Origin: Clostridium sp. CAG:413 | GTDB taxonomy: Bacteria > Bacillota > Clostridia > Oscillospirales > Acutalibacteraceae | Direction: 5' to 3' | Assembly (NCBI GenBank): GCA_000431775.1 | Contig: FR888230.1 | Span: 41,364-105,363, forward strand | Length of the DNA: 64,000 bases | Shown: positions 44,910 through 55,799 of the stretch, piece by piece | How positions within the stretch are numbered: position 1 is the first letter of the stretch | Layout of the letters: the number at the start of each line of letters is the position of its first letter | The notes under the pieces: generated by a model | The model's database searches: none | What the model saw: only the letters and a program-made list of their open reading frames with translations | Told to the model about the DNA's origin: nothing | Made by a program: the position numbers and the translations under genes

Positions 44910-45165
44910 TGATAGCTTGCAGTTATGGGCTCCTTTTGAAATAAGCTGTCGCGGAGCGACTGAGGATTGTCGGGTAATGTTAAAAGTAAATTATTGTTGA
45001 TAATATAAGAAAATAATCTAAGTCCAATCGTAGGGGACGATGTCCTCGGCATCCCATGAGCAAAACCGAAGTGTAAATATAATAACGTTAGGGGCGAACT
45101 GTGTTCGCCCGCATAAAACTGTCAAGCCCGCGAGACGGATGAGGTGTGCGTAGGCGGAATACTTA
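44910..45165. repeat. Intergenic repeat-like region
   Basis: A 260-nt spacer without coding signal. It contains a perfect hairpin GGGCGAA/TTCGCCC (45092-45098 with 45104-45110) of the kind dispersed in many Clostridia genomes, a GC-rich patch near 45032-45057 and another near 44951-44972. The minus-strand lipoprotein gene ends at its edge with no terminator seen, as if this block replaced the gene's natural 3' end. Confidence 0.5.
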
Positions 45166-45169
45166 TTTT

Positions 45170-45850
45170 TCAACAAAAAACTCCCTCCTCCTTGATCGCG
45201 TTATCAATATTGCCGAGAGTGCCGATGCCTCTTGCAACGGGACCTGCGGTATGGGCGTCGGCCTGAGGACCGTCGACCTGATCCTTGAGCTGGATAACGA
45301 TCTCGGTAACGCCGTTCTTGGAAACAGCCTTAGCCTTGACAACATCGGGCGCCTGGAGCTTGCCCTTGCCGGGGATATAGTCGGTCTCCACGGAGTTCTT
45401 CTCAAGAGTTCTCTGGATTATGGGGGAGGCAACCTTAAGCACGCCGCCGAGAGCGCCGTCGCCGGTGATGGCGCCGTCAAGCTTCATGGTGGAGTGACCC
45501 TTGGGGGCGGGCTTGGTGGCCTTGTGAGCCTTGTTGTAGAAAGCAACGATCTCAGCTATATCGGAGCTGTTGAGTGCGTTCGGATTTGCGGCAGCGGTGG
45601 TGTCAGCTGCGGAAGCGTTCTCTGAGGGAGCTGCCTCGGAAGCGTTCTCTGAGGGAGCCTCAGCGGTGGTGCCGTCTGCGGGAACAGCTGCGGTAGTGTC
45701 GTCTGCGGGAGCCGCAGTGGTGTCGTCATCTACAGCTGCAAAAAGATCGGTCGTAGTCTCGGGTTTGGTTTCTTTGTCATCCTTACCGCCGCAGGCTGCG
45801 AATGCGAAGAGCATTGCAAAAGCGAGAAGGAGCGCCAGAATTTTTTTCAT
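45170..45850 (-). CDS. Lipoprotein, probably 3'-truncated paralogue of the one at 51657
   Basis: 226 aa. Lipoprotein signal peptide (residues 1-19, lipobox A-F-A-A-C), then a ~70-residue Ala/Thr/Asp/Glu/Ser linker with an internal duplication (APSENASE, APSENASA), then a globular part. The architecture and the signal peptide closely match the 303-aa lipoprotein at 51657-52568, but this protein stops ~75 residues earlier, right after G-V-F-C, at the border of a repeat-like region. Function unknown; expected on the outer face of the membrane. AGGAGG lies upstream of the ATG at 45850. Confidence 0.78.
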   Translation of the reverse strand: MKKILALLLAFAMLFAFAACGGKDDKETKPETTTDLFAAVDDDTTAAPADDTTAAVPADGTTAEAPSENASEAAPSENASAADTTAAANPNALNSSDIAEIVAFYNKAHKATKPAPKGHSTMKLDGAITGDGALGGVLKVASPIIQRTLEKNSVETDYIPGKGKLQAPDVVKAKAVSKNGVTEIVIQLKDQVDGPQADAHTAGPVARGIGTLGNIDNAIKEEGVFC

Positions 45851-45935
45851 GTGATGTCCTCCTGAAAATAGTCTTTCATTATGTTTTTGGCAGATTGCAC
45901 AGTTTACCCATGGTTACTGCCGCTTGCATACTATA

Positions 45936-45964
45936 AAAATACTACATAACCGCCTTTTTGTCAA
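45936..45964 (-). promoter_or_regulatory. Promoter of the lipoprotein gene at 45170
   Basis: On the minus strand TTGACA (45959-45964), 17-nt spacer, TATTTT (45936-45941), about 85 nt before the ATG. Confidence 0.6.
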
Positions 45965-46009
45965 TACTGAAAGACGAAATTTAAAGAAAAAATATTTAAC
46001 ACTTTTGTA

Positions 46010-46038
46010 ATGACAAGAGCCGCCAAATATGGTATAAT
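46010..46038 (+). promoter_or_regulatory. Promoter of xthA
   Basis: ATGACA (46010-46015), 17-nt spacer, TATAAT (46033-46038), giving a start near 46045 and a leader of about 65 nt. Confidence 0.75.
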
Positions 46039-46110
46039 ACCTTAAAATTATAAAGGGTAGTGGGCTTTTATGCCCGATTTAAGCTCCAAAAGGTACGGAG
46101 GATAGAGAAT

Positions 46111-46875
46111 ATGGCGGTCAAGCGCTTCATTTCATGGAATGTAAACGGCATCAGAGCCTGCCTCGGCAAGGATTTCTATGAGAGCTTCGCAAAGCTCGAC
46201 GCCGATATTTTTTGCTTGCAGGAGACAAAGGTGCAGCCCGGTCAGGTCGAGTTGCAACTTGACGGCTATCATCAGTATTGGAATTACGCCGAGCGCAAGG
46301 GCTACTCTGGCACGGCGGTTTTCTCAAAGGAGGAGCCGCTGAGCGTCGCCTACGGCATCGGCATCCCGGAGCACGACACCGAGGGCAGAGTGATAACTCT
46401 TGAATTCGCCGACTATTATTTCATAACGGTCTATGTGCCGAATTCGCGCGACGGTCTGGTGCGCCTCGACTACCGCATGGAGTGGGAGGACGCTTTTCTC
46501 GCCTACATCCGCTCGCTGGATGAGAAAAAGCCCGTCATTTACTGCGGTGATCTGAACGTCGCTCACAAGGAGATCGACCTGAAAAATCCCAAGACTAACC
46601 GCCGCAACCCAGGCTTCACGGACGAGGAGAGAGATAAATTCTCCGCCGTGCTCGGCAGCGGCTTCATTGATTCATTCCGCTACTTTTACCCCGACCTCGA
46701 GAATATCTACAGCTGGTGGTCCTACCGCTTCTCGGCGAGGGCGAAGAACGTGGGGTGGAGGATCGACTATTTCGTCGTCTCCGACAAGCTGCGTGAAAAT
46801 CTCAGGGACGCAAAAATACACACCGAAGTGCTCGGCTCCGACCATTGCCCTGTCGAGCTGGATATCGAATTATAA
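46111..46875 (+). CDS. xthA: Exodeoxyribonuclease III (AP endonuclease)
   Basis: 254 aa from ATG 46111 (GGAGG 46097-46101, 9 nt upstream). The ExoIII/APE1 catalytic motifs are all there: SWNVNGIRAC (Asn), FCLQETK (metal-binding Glu), CGDLNVAHKEIDL (Asp/Asn), GWRIDYF and SDHCPVEL (catalytic Asp-His). It repairs abasic sites and removes 3' blocks. The next gene starts 12 nt downstream. Confidence 0.95.
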   Translation: MAVKRFISWNVNGIRACLGKDFYESFAKLDADIFCLQETKVQPGQVELQLDGYHQYWNYAERKGYSGTAVFSKEEPLSVAYGIGIPEHDTEGRVITLEFADYYFITVYVPNSRDGLVRLDYRMEWEDAFLAYIRSLDEKKPVIYCGDLNVAHKEIDLKNPKTNRRNPGFTDEERDKFSAVLGSGFIDSFRYFYPDLENIYSWWSYRFSARAKNVGWRIDYFVVSDKLRENLRDAKIHTEVLGSDHCPVELDIEL

Positions 46876-46887
46876 GGGGGAACAAAA

Positions 46888-48177
46888 ATGAACTCTAAAA
46901 CGCTTAAAATTATTGCAATAATCCTTGCCGTGACTACCGTTGCGGGCATAGCGGCATTCTTTATCACCCGCGGCGGCGGGGACGGCGGCATACTGCCCGA
47001 TATCGTGAAGCCCGAGGAATTCTCGTTCGCCGACAGCAAATATACGACGAGCGCCTCGCTGAGCGTCAAGGGCGCAAACGGCGAGATCTATCTGCCCACG
47101 GGCATCGACGGCGTTTATTACACCGCCGCTCTGAACGGCGAGGTCGCATTCTATGAGTATGCAGGCGGCGCATTCGCCCCGAGTTCGCTTGAGAAAAAGC
47201 AGGTCAAGGCAACTCTCTCCGCAAGCTATGAGAAGATCCCCGTAACGGTAAATTATATAAGCAAAGACGGCAAGGTATTCGGCTGCGGCGTTTTCACCTC
47301 GGATATGGACTCCTCCGTGGAGGTTTATTCCTACGCCTTTGTCAAGCTCATCAAGAAGCCCGCAGGCTACGGCGACGGCTACCTGCTGCTTGCCGACTTC
47401 GACAAGAACGACCACTACAAGCCCGCCAAGCTCTACTCCGAGATATATTCGTTTAATCTCGACAACGGCTCGACCTCGACCTATGTTTCAAACAACACCC
47501 GCCTTGTCGACAAAAACGGCGCATTCAGGAGCGACTGGACTCTGTTGACCGACGACTTCATTGCAAATCTCGGCGACGCAAAGTATTTCCTCTCCTCGAG
47601 ATACTACACCTCCGACGACAAGGGCAAGCGAGCCGACGTGATGGTGCTCTCGAACGCCTACAGGCCCAAGGTCGTTGTCTCCGACATACTCGGTCTTTGG
47701 TTTGTCAATGACGGCAACGGTATGCATTACCTCAAAAAGACCGCAAACGGCTTCGCAAACATCGTCAACAACGGCTCGGAGACGGTGCTCGCCGAGTTTG
47801 AGGGCGATTACTTCGCCGATTATCTTCAGGACGGCAAATATCTCGTCAATAAAAAGACCCTGACCGTTACCGACCTGCTCACCGGGGCGGCGGTCACGCT
47901 CAGCGGCGTTGACCTCGACGGCGCGGACCTCGTCAGCGTTAACCCCGACGGCAGCCGCTTCGTCTTTGCCTTCAACGGCGAGGCGAACTCAAACGGCACA
48001 AAGGTGCAGAGCCTTATCTATTGCTCCGCCGAAGGCTCGGATCCCGCCGCATTCAGCGAGCCTCTGCTCTTTGAGGAGAGCTGCGGCTTCGTGTGGCTCG
48101 ACTCCTCGAGCGTGATGAGCGTCAGGGCTCTTGACGGCAGCGGCGCAACCGCCGGCTCGGTAGTATATACCTTTTAA
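46888..48177 (+). CDS. Uncharacterised membrane-anchored protein, possibly beta-propeller
   Basis: 429 aa. One N-terminal hydrophobic helix (residues 8-26) after a short basic start, then a Gly-rich hinge (RGGGDGG) and a ~390-residue extracytoplasmic part of short beta-strands separated by Asp/Gly/Asn turns (DGVYYTAALNGEVAFY, DGKYLVNKKTLTVTDL, PDGSRFVFAFNGE), reminiscent of a WD40/TolB-like propeller. No catalytic motif or family recognised. It sits 12 nt after xthA, likely co-transcribed, and is followed by a terminator. Confidence 0.7.
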   Translation: MNSKTLKIIAIILAVTTVAGIAAFFITRGGGDGGILPDIVKPEEFSFADSKYTTSASLSVKGANGEIYLPTGIDGVYYTAALNGEVAFYEYAGGAFAPSSLEKKQVKATLSASYEKIPVTVNYISKDGKVFGCGVFTSDMDSSVEVYSYAFVKLIKKPAGYGDGYLLLADFDKNDHYKPAKLYSEIYSFNLDNGSTSTYVSNNTRLVDKNGAFRSDWTLLTDDFIANLGDAKYFLSSRYYTSDDKGKRADVMVLSNAYRPKVVVSDILGLWFVNDGNGMHYLKKTANGFANIVNNGSETVLAEFEGDYFADYLQDGKYLVNKKTLTVTDLLTGAAVTLSGVDLDGADLVSVNPDGSRFVFAFNGEANSNGTKVQSLIYCSAEGSDPAAFSEPLLFEESCGFVWLDSSSVMSVRALDGSGATAGSVVYTF

Positions 48178-48189
48178 ATAATAAAAAAT

Positions 48190-48230
48190 GGTCGGAGCCT
48201 TTGCTCCGACCGGATCTTACATATTTTATA
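48190..48230 (+). terminator. Terminator after the xthA transcript
   Basis: Perfect 9-bp stem GGTCGGAGC/GCTCCGACC (48190-48198 with 48203-48211) and a T-rich tail. The convergent dCMP deaminase gene ends at 48226. Confidence 0.65.
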
Positions 48231-48723
48231 TTTTATCAGGTGAGAAATCTATCACGATACTGTTGCGCTGCATCTTTATCTGAGTGTATTTCACTCCCGC
48301 GGCGTCAAACATACGCTTTGAAGCCTTTACCCCGACAGAGTCGGCGTATTTATCGGATATATATATCACTTCTTTGATGCCGCTTTGAATTATCGCCTTG
48401 GCGCATTCGTTGCAGGGGAAAAGGGCCACATAGACCTTGCAGCCCTCGAGATTTGAGCCGCCGCTGTTGAGAATGGCGTTCAGCTCGGCGTGGCAGACAT
48501 AGGGATATTTGGTGTCGTATTCGTCGCCCGTGCGCTCCCATGGGAACTCATCATCGCTGCAGCCTGAGGGCAGCCCGTTGTAGCCGACGGACATTATCTT
48601 GTTGCGGTCGTTGACTATGCAAGCACCGACCTGGGTGTTCGGATCCTTGCTGCGGTAAGAGGAAAGCATGGCTATCCCCATGAAGTATTCGTCCCATGAA
48701 ATGTAGTCTTTTCTCTTAGGCAT
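48226..48723 (-). CDS. dCMP deaminase (ComEB-like)
   Basis: 165 aa from ATG 48723 (GGAGG at 48731-48735, 7 nt upstream; the in-frame start at 48762 lacks a site). Zinc motifs CHAELNAI (HAE) and PCNECAKAI (PCxxC) are intact, and the insert between [24 protein letters not shown] and [11 protein letters not shown] is typical of deoxycytidylate deaminases. It provides dUMP for thymidylate synthesis. The homologue comEB sits in a competence operon in Bacillus; here it stands alone. Confidence 0.9.
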   Translation of the reverse strand: MPKRKDYISWDEYFMGIAMLSSYRSKDPNTQVGACIVNDRNKIMSVGYNGLPSGCSDDEFPWERTGDEYDTKYPYVCHAELNAILNSGGSNLEGCKVYVALFPCNECAKAIIQSGIKEVIYISDKYADSVGVKASKRMFDAAGVKYTQIKMQRNSIVIDFSPDKI

Positions 48724-48752
48724 GGTGCGGCCTCCTTTGCAATTCTTTACTA

Positions 48753-48781
48753 ATTCTAACATGAAAAAGCCTAAAAAACAA
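48753..48781 (-). promoter_or_regulatory. Possible promoter of the dCMP deaminase gene
   Basis: On the minus strand TTGTTT (48776-48781), 17-nt spacer, TAGAAT (48753-48758), 30 nt before the ATG. Confidence 0.45.
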
Positions 48782-48818
48782 CTTTAATTTTTATAAATTC
48801 AAATAACGAGGTGCAAAC

Positions 48819-51560
<2,742 letters not shown>

Positions 51561-51568
51561 TGTTTCTG

Positions 51569-51597
51569 TTGCAAAAATGAAGATTATGTGATATACT
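51569..51597 (+). promoter_or_regulatory. Promoter of the lipoprotein gene at 51657
   Basis: TTGCAA (51569-51574), 17-nt spacer, TATACT (51592-51597). It begins right after the secA stop. Confidence 0.72.
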
Positions 51598-51656
51598 GTT
51601 TAAGCTATGGCGCACAGGAGCTGCGCCGAATTAAAATTTGAAAGGAGTTTTTTCCG

Positions 51657-52568
51657 ATGAAAAAACTTGTAGCCCTGCTTCTCGTCCTCGCAATGGCATT
51701 TGCATTCGCAGCCTGCGGCGGGAATAAGGACAACGGCGAAACCACCACCGCAGCCTCCGATGAGACCACCGCAGCCGACACCGACGTGACCGCAGCCTCC
51801 GAGGATGCAAACGCCACCGTCGCACCCGACGCAAGCGAGCCGACTTCCGACGTCACCGCAGCCACCGAGGAGTCCACCGCTCCCGAGACCACCGCCAACG
51901 TTGCCGAGCTTGTCGCTCCCACCGCAACGGCTGATATCCTTAACATCTACAACAACGCCGTCAACTCCGCTTACAATGCAAGAGCCGGCTTCAAAAAGAC
52001 CCGCTCGACCGACAACGAAGTGCTGGACGCAGGCGTAGCTCTCAAGGCATTCAAGAGCCTTGTCTATAAGTTCATCGGCATCGGCGCAGAGAATCAGTAC
52101 TCCGAGACCGTCACCAAGGGCAAGTGGGACACCGACACCAGAAGATATTATCTTCGCAAGAGCACCCTTACCGCTTCCGACATTACCGGCGCTACCTGCA
52201 CCCTCGCTAACGGCAAATACACCATAACCCTCAACATTAAGGGCGGCAACAGCGTCGGCTCCTCCGATAAGAAATTCACCAACGCTCCCCTTGATAAGTG
52301 CGGCATCTGCGTAGGCAACGAAGATAAGGGTTACTACGACCACAAGACCGCCGAGGTCATCTATGACGCCATCGAGGGCACCTATGCGGGCGCCAAGGTT
52401 GAGGAAAGCTACAACAACGCCAAGGTCGTCGCAGTCATCGACGGCGCTACCGGCCACCTTGAGAAGCTCTCCGTTGACTTCGATATCAAGGTCTTCATCG
52501 ACATCAGCATCGGCAAGGGCACCGCTACCGGTTCCTCACACGTCAGATACAGCGATTTCAAATATTGA
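51657..52568 (+). CDS. Lipoprotein of unknown function (full-length paralogue)
   Basis: 303 aa. Lipoprotein signal (residues 1-19, lipobox A-F-A-A-C), a ~75-residue Thr/Ala/Glu/Asp linker, and a ~210-residue C-terminal domain with FIGIGAENQYSETVTKG, DITGATCTLANGKYTITLNIKGG, TYAGAKVEESYNNAKVVAVID and a final beta-rich segment. No known domain recognised. It shares signal peptide, linker style and domain layout with the shorter lipoprotein at 45170-45850, so the two belong to one family. AAAGGAG (51641-51647) lies 9 nt before the ATG. Confidence 0.8.
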   Translation: MKKLVALLLVLAMAFAFAACGGNKDNGETTTAASDETTAADTDVTAASEDANATVAPDASEPTSDVTAATEESTAPETTANVAELVAPTATADILNIYNNAVNSAYNARAGFKKTRSTDNEVLDAGVALKAFKSLVYKFIGIGAENQYSETVTKGKWDTDTRRYYLRKSTLTASDITGATCTLANGKYTITLNIKGGNSVGSSDKKFTNAPLDKCGICVGNEDKGYYDHKTAEVIYDAIEGTYAGAKVEESYNNAKVVAVIDGATGHLEKLSVDFDIKVFIDISIGKGTATGSSHVRYSDFKY

Positions 52569-52637
52569 TCTGTAGTTGACAATCGGGCATACGGCCTTGC
52601 GTGACCCGCAGCCCGACCCCGAATTAACTTAAAACAT

Positions 52638-52670
52638 AATCGCCTTCTCCTTGCGAGAGGGCGATTTTTT
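52638..52670 (+). terminator. Terminator of the lipoprotein gene
   Basis: AATCGCC (52638-52644) pairs with GGCGATT (52660-52666), with an inner TCTC/GAGA stem, followed by TTTTT. The remaining spacer 52671-52772 shows no signal. Confidence 0.85.
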
Positions 52671-52772
52671 GTCTGCTTGCAGTCAAGTCGGCTACATTCA
52701 AAAGAAGCCCGTAATTATTAGCACCCGTAGGGATAAACTGCATTCGTCCGATCAAAGCATCTCCGTTTTTCC

Positions 52773-52801
52773 TTGACATTTTGCGAGATAAAGGATATAA
52801 T
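52773..52801 (+). promoter_or_regulatory. Consensus promoter of the TetR gene
   Basis: Perfect TTGACA (52773-52778), 17-nt spacer and TATAAT (52796-52801). Confidence 0.88.
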
Positions 52802-52804
52802 ACA

Positions 52805-52820
52805 GTAAACGAGCGTTCAC
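52805..52820 (+). promoter_or_regulatory. Palindromic TetR operator
   Basis: GTAAACG-AG-CGTTCAC is a 16-nt inverted repeat with one mismatch in seven pairs. It starts 4 nt after the -10, covering the transcript start, which fits autorepression. Confidence 0.75.
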
Positions 52821-52834
52821 TTGGAGGGCAAATT

Positions 52835-53440
52835 ATGAACGGTACAAAGGAAAACATACTTTTGACGGCGCTTGAACTTTTTTCCCGCAGCGGCTACGAG
52901 GCGGTGTCGGTCAGCGACATTGCGGGGCGGCTCGGCATGACGAAAAGCGCGCTCTATAAGCACTATAAAAACAAGCGTGACATCTTCGACAGCATCACCG
53001 CCCGAATGGAGCAGCGGGACGCCGAGCGTTCCCGCCTTTTTGAGCTGCCTGAGGAAGCCATGACCGAGGGCGGCGAGGATTACTCCGCCGCGTCGCTCCG
53101 TCAGCTTATCGAATTCAGCAAAGCACAGCTCAGATATTGGACCGAGGACGAATTTGCCTCGGCCTTTCGCAGGCTGCTCACCCTTGAGCAATACCGCGAC
53201 GGCGAGATGCGGGCAATGTATCAGCAATATCTTGCGGGCGGGCCGCTCGGATATGTTGCGGATATTCTGGGCGCTCACGAGCTGCCGAACGCCGAGCGTG
53301 AAGCGATGGAATTCTATGCGCCGATGTTTCTTTTCTACAGCCTTTATGACGGGGCGGAGGACAAATCCTCGATAATCGCCGCCGCTGACGCTCATTTCGA
53401 GAGATTTTTACAAAAATGGGAAGGTATGGACAATGGCTGA
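52835..53440 (+). CDS. TetR/AcrR-family transcriptional regulator
   Basis: 201 aa from ATG 52835 (GGAGGG 6 nt upstream; the promoter excludes the earlier in-frame start). The N-terminal helix-turn-helix ENILLTALELFSRSGYEAVSVSDIAGRLGMTKSALYKHYKNK is standard TetR. The C-terminal ligand domain (LIEFSKAQLRYWTEDEFASAFRRLLTLEQY) matches a clostridial subgroup I know mostly beside multidrug transporters. A palindromic operator lies on its promoter. No transporter follows, only a 30-codon frame overlapping its stop. Confidence 0.9.
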   Translation: MNGTKENILLTALELFSRSGYEAVSVSDIAGRLGMTKSALYKHYKNKRDIFDSITARMEQRDAERSRLFELPEEAMTEGGEDYSAASLRQLIEFSKAQLRYWTEDEFASAFRRLLTLEQYRDGEMRAMYQQYLAGGPLGYVADILGAHELPNAEREAMEFYAPMFLFYSLYDGAEDKSSIIAAADAHFERFLQKWEGMDNG

Positions 53441-53525
53441 AGCGAATGATCTCACCGTAGGCCGCGTGATATCGCAGGAGCGCAAATTCAAGGAAATATC
53501 AAAGATAAACAAGCATTCGCGCTGA
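53433..53525 (+). pseudogene. 30-codon remnant or small ORF overlapping the TetR stop
   Basis: An ATG at 53433 overlaps the TetR stop codon (ATGGCTGA), the usual arrangement for a co-translated partner, and reads MAEANDLTVGRV... for 30 codons to TGA at 53523-53525. The peptide is rich in Lys/Glu and looks like the beginning of a longer protein. I suspect the 5' end of a deleted downstream gene regulated by TetR; a real small protein cannot be excluded. Confidence 0.4.
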
Positions 53526-53553
53526 TTTCGCCCCATTTTGAGTGTTAAGTGCA

Positions 53554-53582
53554 TTTACATTTGCCGCCGACGGTGATATACT
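53554..53582 (+). promoter_or_regulatory. Promoter of the acetyltransferase at 53611
   Basis: TTTACA (53554-53559), 17-nt spacer, TATACT (53577-53582), 28 nt before the ATG. Confidence 0.72.
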
Positions 53583-53610
53583 TGTGTATATTTCTGATTC
53601 GGAGGGCGCT

Positions 53611-54102
53611 ATGATAATTCGTAATATCAAAAAAGAAGATATCCGCCGCTGCGTGGAGATATACAATTATTATATAATCAACAGCACGGCGACCTTTGAG
53701 GAGCAGCCGCTCACCGAGGCTCAGTTTGCCGAGCGTGTTAAGCGCATCTCGGCGGATTACCCCTATCTTGTCGCCGAGGAGGACGGCAAAGTCGTCGGCT
53801 ACGCCTATCTTGACAAATACAACGAGCGGTCGGCGTATCGCTTCACGGCAGATCTCTCAATTTATCTCGATAATTCCTGTGTGTCGCACGGGGTCGGCAG
53901 CCGTCTGCTCGCCAAGATCGAAAAAGCCGCAAAAGAGCGCGGGATAGTCAATATTCTCTCCCTTATCACCGAGGAAAACGCCGTCAGCGTTGCATTCCAC
54001 GGCAAGCACGGCTTTGAGCCGGTCGGCAAGCTCGAAAAGGTCGGTTTCAAGATGGATAAGTGGCTCGACGTGCTCTTTTATCAGAAAAAACTGAATAAAT
54101 AA
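53611..54102 (+). CDS. GNAT acetyltransferase, phosphinothricin-acetyltransferase-like
   Basis: 163 aa from ATG 53611 (GGAGGG 53601-53606; the promoter excludes the start at 53542). The segment IYNYYIINSTATFEEQPLT, the acetyl-CoA motif SHGVGSRLLAKIEKAAKERG and the ending HGFEPVGKLEKVGFKMDKWLDV are typical of the PAT/Pat-like GNAT subgroup, which acetylates methionine sulfoximine, phosphinothricin or similar amines. The natural substrate is unknown. Ends with the terminator at 54109-54141. Confidence 0.9.
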   Translation: MIIRNIKKEDIRRCVEIYNYYIINSTATFEEQPLTEAQFAERVKRISADYPYLVAEEDGKVVGYAYLDKYNERSAYRFTADLSIYLDNSCVSHGVGSRLLAKIEKAAKERGIVNILSLITEENAVSVAFHGKHGFEPVGKLEKVGFKMDKWLDVLFYQKKLNK

Positions 54103-54108
54103 CGGAAA

Positions 54109-54148
54109 CAGCGCACCTGTCTCGGACTGACAAGTGCGCTGAATTTTT
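54109..54148 (+). terminator. Terminator after the acetyltransferase
   Basis: CAGCGCAC-TGTC (54109-54121) pairs with GACA-GTGCGCTG (54129-54141), followed by AATTTTTAAATTT. The convergent rsmA gene ends at 54172 and may share it. Confidence 0.82.
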
Positions 54149-54171
54149 AAATTTATCGACTTTTCCACAAT

Positions 54172-55032
54172 TTATTTTAGCTCATTCAGGGCTTCGCAGA
54201 GGGCGGCAAGCTGCTCGGCGGTCATGCTCTCGGCTCTGACGGAGGGCGGGAATCCGCAGCGCTCTATCGCTTCGGCTACAACGGCTTTCGGTATGCCCGT
54301 ACCCGAGCTGATGGAGTTTGAGGCGGTCTTTCTTCGCTGACTGAACGCCGCATGAACCATTGAGAAAAACAGCTTCTCATCACTGACCTCGATGCCCGGC
54401 TTCTCGCGGATATCAAGGCGTATCACGGAGCTGTCCACCTTCGGCGCAGGCATGAACGAGCCGGCGGAGACGTCAAAGAGCTTTCTCGCCTCGGCGTAAT
54501 AATCCACCGCCACCGTAACCGCGCCCGACAGGCGGCTGCCGACGGGGGCGCAAAGGCGCTGCGCCGCCTCGCGCTGCACCATGACCGTCACAGCTTTGAG
54601 CGGCAGGCGGCTCTCAAGCAGGGTCATTATCACAGGCGAGGTGATATAATATGGGAGATTGGCGCAGACATAGACGGGCATCCCGCCGAATTTTTCCTCT
54701 ATCAGGGCGGCGAGATCGGTTTTCAGCACATCGGCGTTGATTATTTCTATATTATCAAAATCAGCAAGAGTTTCATCGAGAATGGGCAGCAGCTTTGAGT
54801 CAAGCTCGATGCAGACCACCTTTTTTGCCCGCTTTGCAAGCTCGGCGGTGAGCACTCCGATGCCTGCGCCTATCTCGATAACTCCGCTCTCGGAGTCTAT
54901 GCCGCTCTCATCCGCCATTCTGGGGCAGACTGAGGGGTTGACTATGAAATTCTGTCCGAGCGCCTTGGAGAAATGAAAGCCGTGGCGGGCAAGCAGGGCT
55001 TTTATCGTGCCGATATCGGTAAGTTCATGCAT
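54172..55032 (-). CDS. rsmA: 16S rRNA dimethyladenosine transferase RsmA (KsgA)
   Basis: 286 aa. Dimethylates two adjacent adenosines in the 3'-end hairpin of 16S rRNA. QNFIVNPSVCPRMA, the SAM motif VIEIGAGIGVLTAELA and motif IV ANLPYYITSPV are all typical; the C-terminal domain is complete. The ATG overlaps the stop of the HD-domain gene by one base (TAATG), so both are translated from one message. Confidence 0.95.
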   Translation of the reverse strand: MHELTDIGTIKALLARHGFHFSKALGQNFIVNPSVCPRMADESGIDSESGVIEIGAGIGVLTAELAKRAKKVVCIELDSKLLPILDETLADFDNIEIINADVLKTDLAALIEEKFGGMPVYVCANLPYYITSPVIMTLLESRLPLKAVTVMVQREAAQRLCAPVGSRLSGAVTVAVDYYAEARKLFDVSAGSFMPAPKVDSSVIRLDIREKPGIEVSDEKLFFSMVHAAFSQRRKTASNSISSGTGIPKAVVAEAIERCGFPPSVRAESMTAEQLAALCEALNELK

Positions 55033-55703
55033 TACAGCAACCTCGTGTCGTTAATAATAAGCTCAAAATCGCAGCCGAGGAATTCGGCGGATTTCTTGCA
55101 GAGCACCATTCTGTCAAGGAAAATTTCAAAATACTCCATCACGGGGCACACGAGCGTGTCGATGATGAGAGTCAGGCAGATGAGCTTTTTCTCCGGCTCA
55201 ATATCGAGTGACGAGCTGACGACGGAGTAATTCACACGGTCATGGATATCGCTCTGCACTGTCTTTTTGTTGCGTACCCTCGAGTTACGCACATCGCTCT
55301 TGTCGGCGAGGATGAGCGCTGCGGCGAGGGGCGAAACTGCGGCGGCGGTCTTTTCATCGTGGTGACCTATCGCCGTGACTATCGCGGTAACCTCGTTTAC
55401 CGGAAAATCTCTGGCTCTGAGCAGCTCAAACGCGAGGAATGCGCCGCTCTGTGCATGGTCGCAGCGGTTGACGGTGTTGCCTATATCGTGGAGCAGACCC
55501 GCTATCTTCGCAAGCTCGCAGGTGCGCTCGTCATAGCCGAGAATTTTAAGAATCCTGCTGGCGTCCTCGCCCGTTTTGGCGGCGTGGGCAAGCCCGTGCT
55601 CCGTGAAGCCGAGCGCCCCGAGCACATTGTTTGCGGCGTTTATGTAACTGATTATTTCTTCATCTTTTCGCAGTTTTTCGTAACTTGTCAAAAAAACACA
55701 CAT
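55032..55703 (-). CDS. HD-domain phosphohydrolase
   Basis: 223 aa. The HD motif is LLHDIGNTVNRCDHAQSG, with a first His in EHGLAHA and later GHHDEK and LADKSD, completing a metal site. Such proteins hydrolyse nucleotides or cyclic nucleotides; the substrate here is unknown. The C-terminal ~90 residues (PEKKLICLTLIIDTLV) are conserved in a Firmicutes subgroup that lies upstream of rsmA, as here. An AAAGG ribosome site precedes ATG 55703. Confidence 0.82.
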   Translation of the reverse strand: MCVFLTSYEKLRKDEEIISYINAANNVLGALGFTEHGLAHAAKTGEDASRILKILGYDERTCELAKIAGLLHDIGNTVNRCDHAQSGAFLAFELLRARDFPVNEVTAIVTAIGHHDEKTAAAVSPLAAALILADKSDVRNSRVRNKKTVQSDIHDRVNYSVVSSSLDIEPEKKLICLTLIIDTLVCPVMEYFEIFLDRMVLCKKSAEFLGCDFELIINDTRLL

Positions 55704-55732
55704 CCTTTATCCTAAAATTGTTTACACTTCCG

Positions 55733-55762
55733 TTGACAACTCAAATATTTTAGCATTATAAT
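55733..55762 (+). promoter_or_regulatory. Promoter of galE
   Basis: TTGACA (55733-55738), 18-nt spacer, TATAAT (55757-55762), 37 nt before the ATG. Confidence 0.8.
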
Positions 55763-55799
55763 ATAATGGAAATCGGAAACAGATTGATGGAGGCGTATT

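Noticed and set aside
44636-45052. 138-codon minus-strand frame
   Set aside because: Overlaps the hydF end and repeat-like spacer, Arg/Ser/Pro-rich, no start signal.
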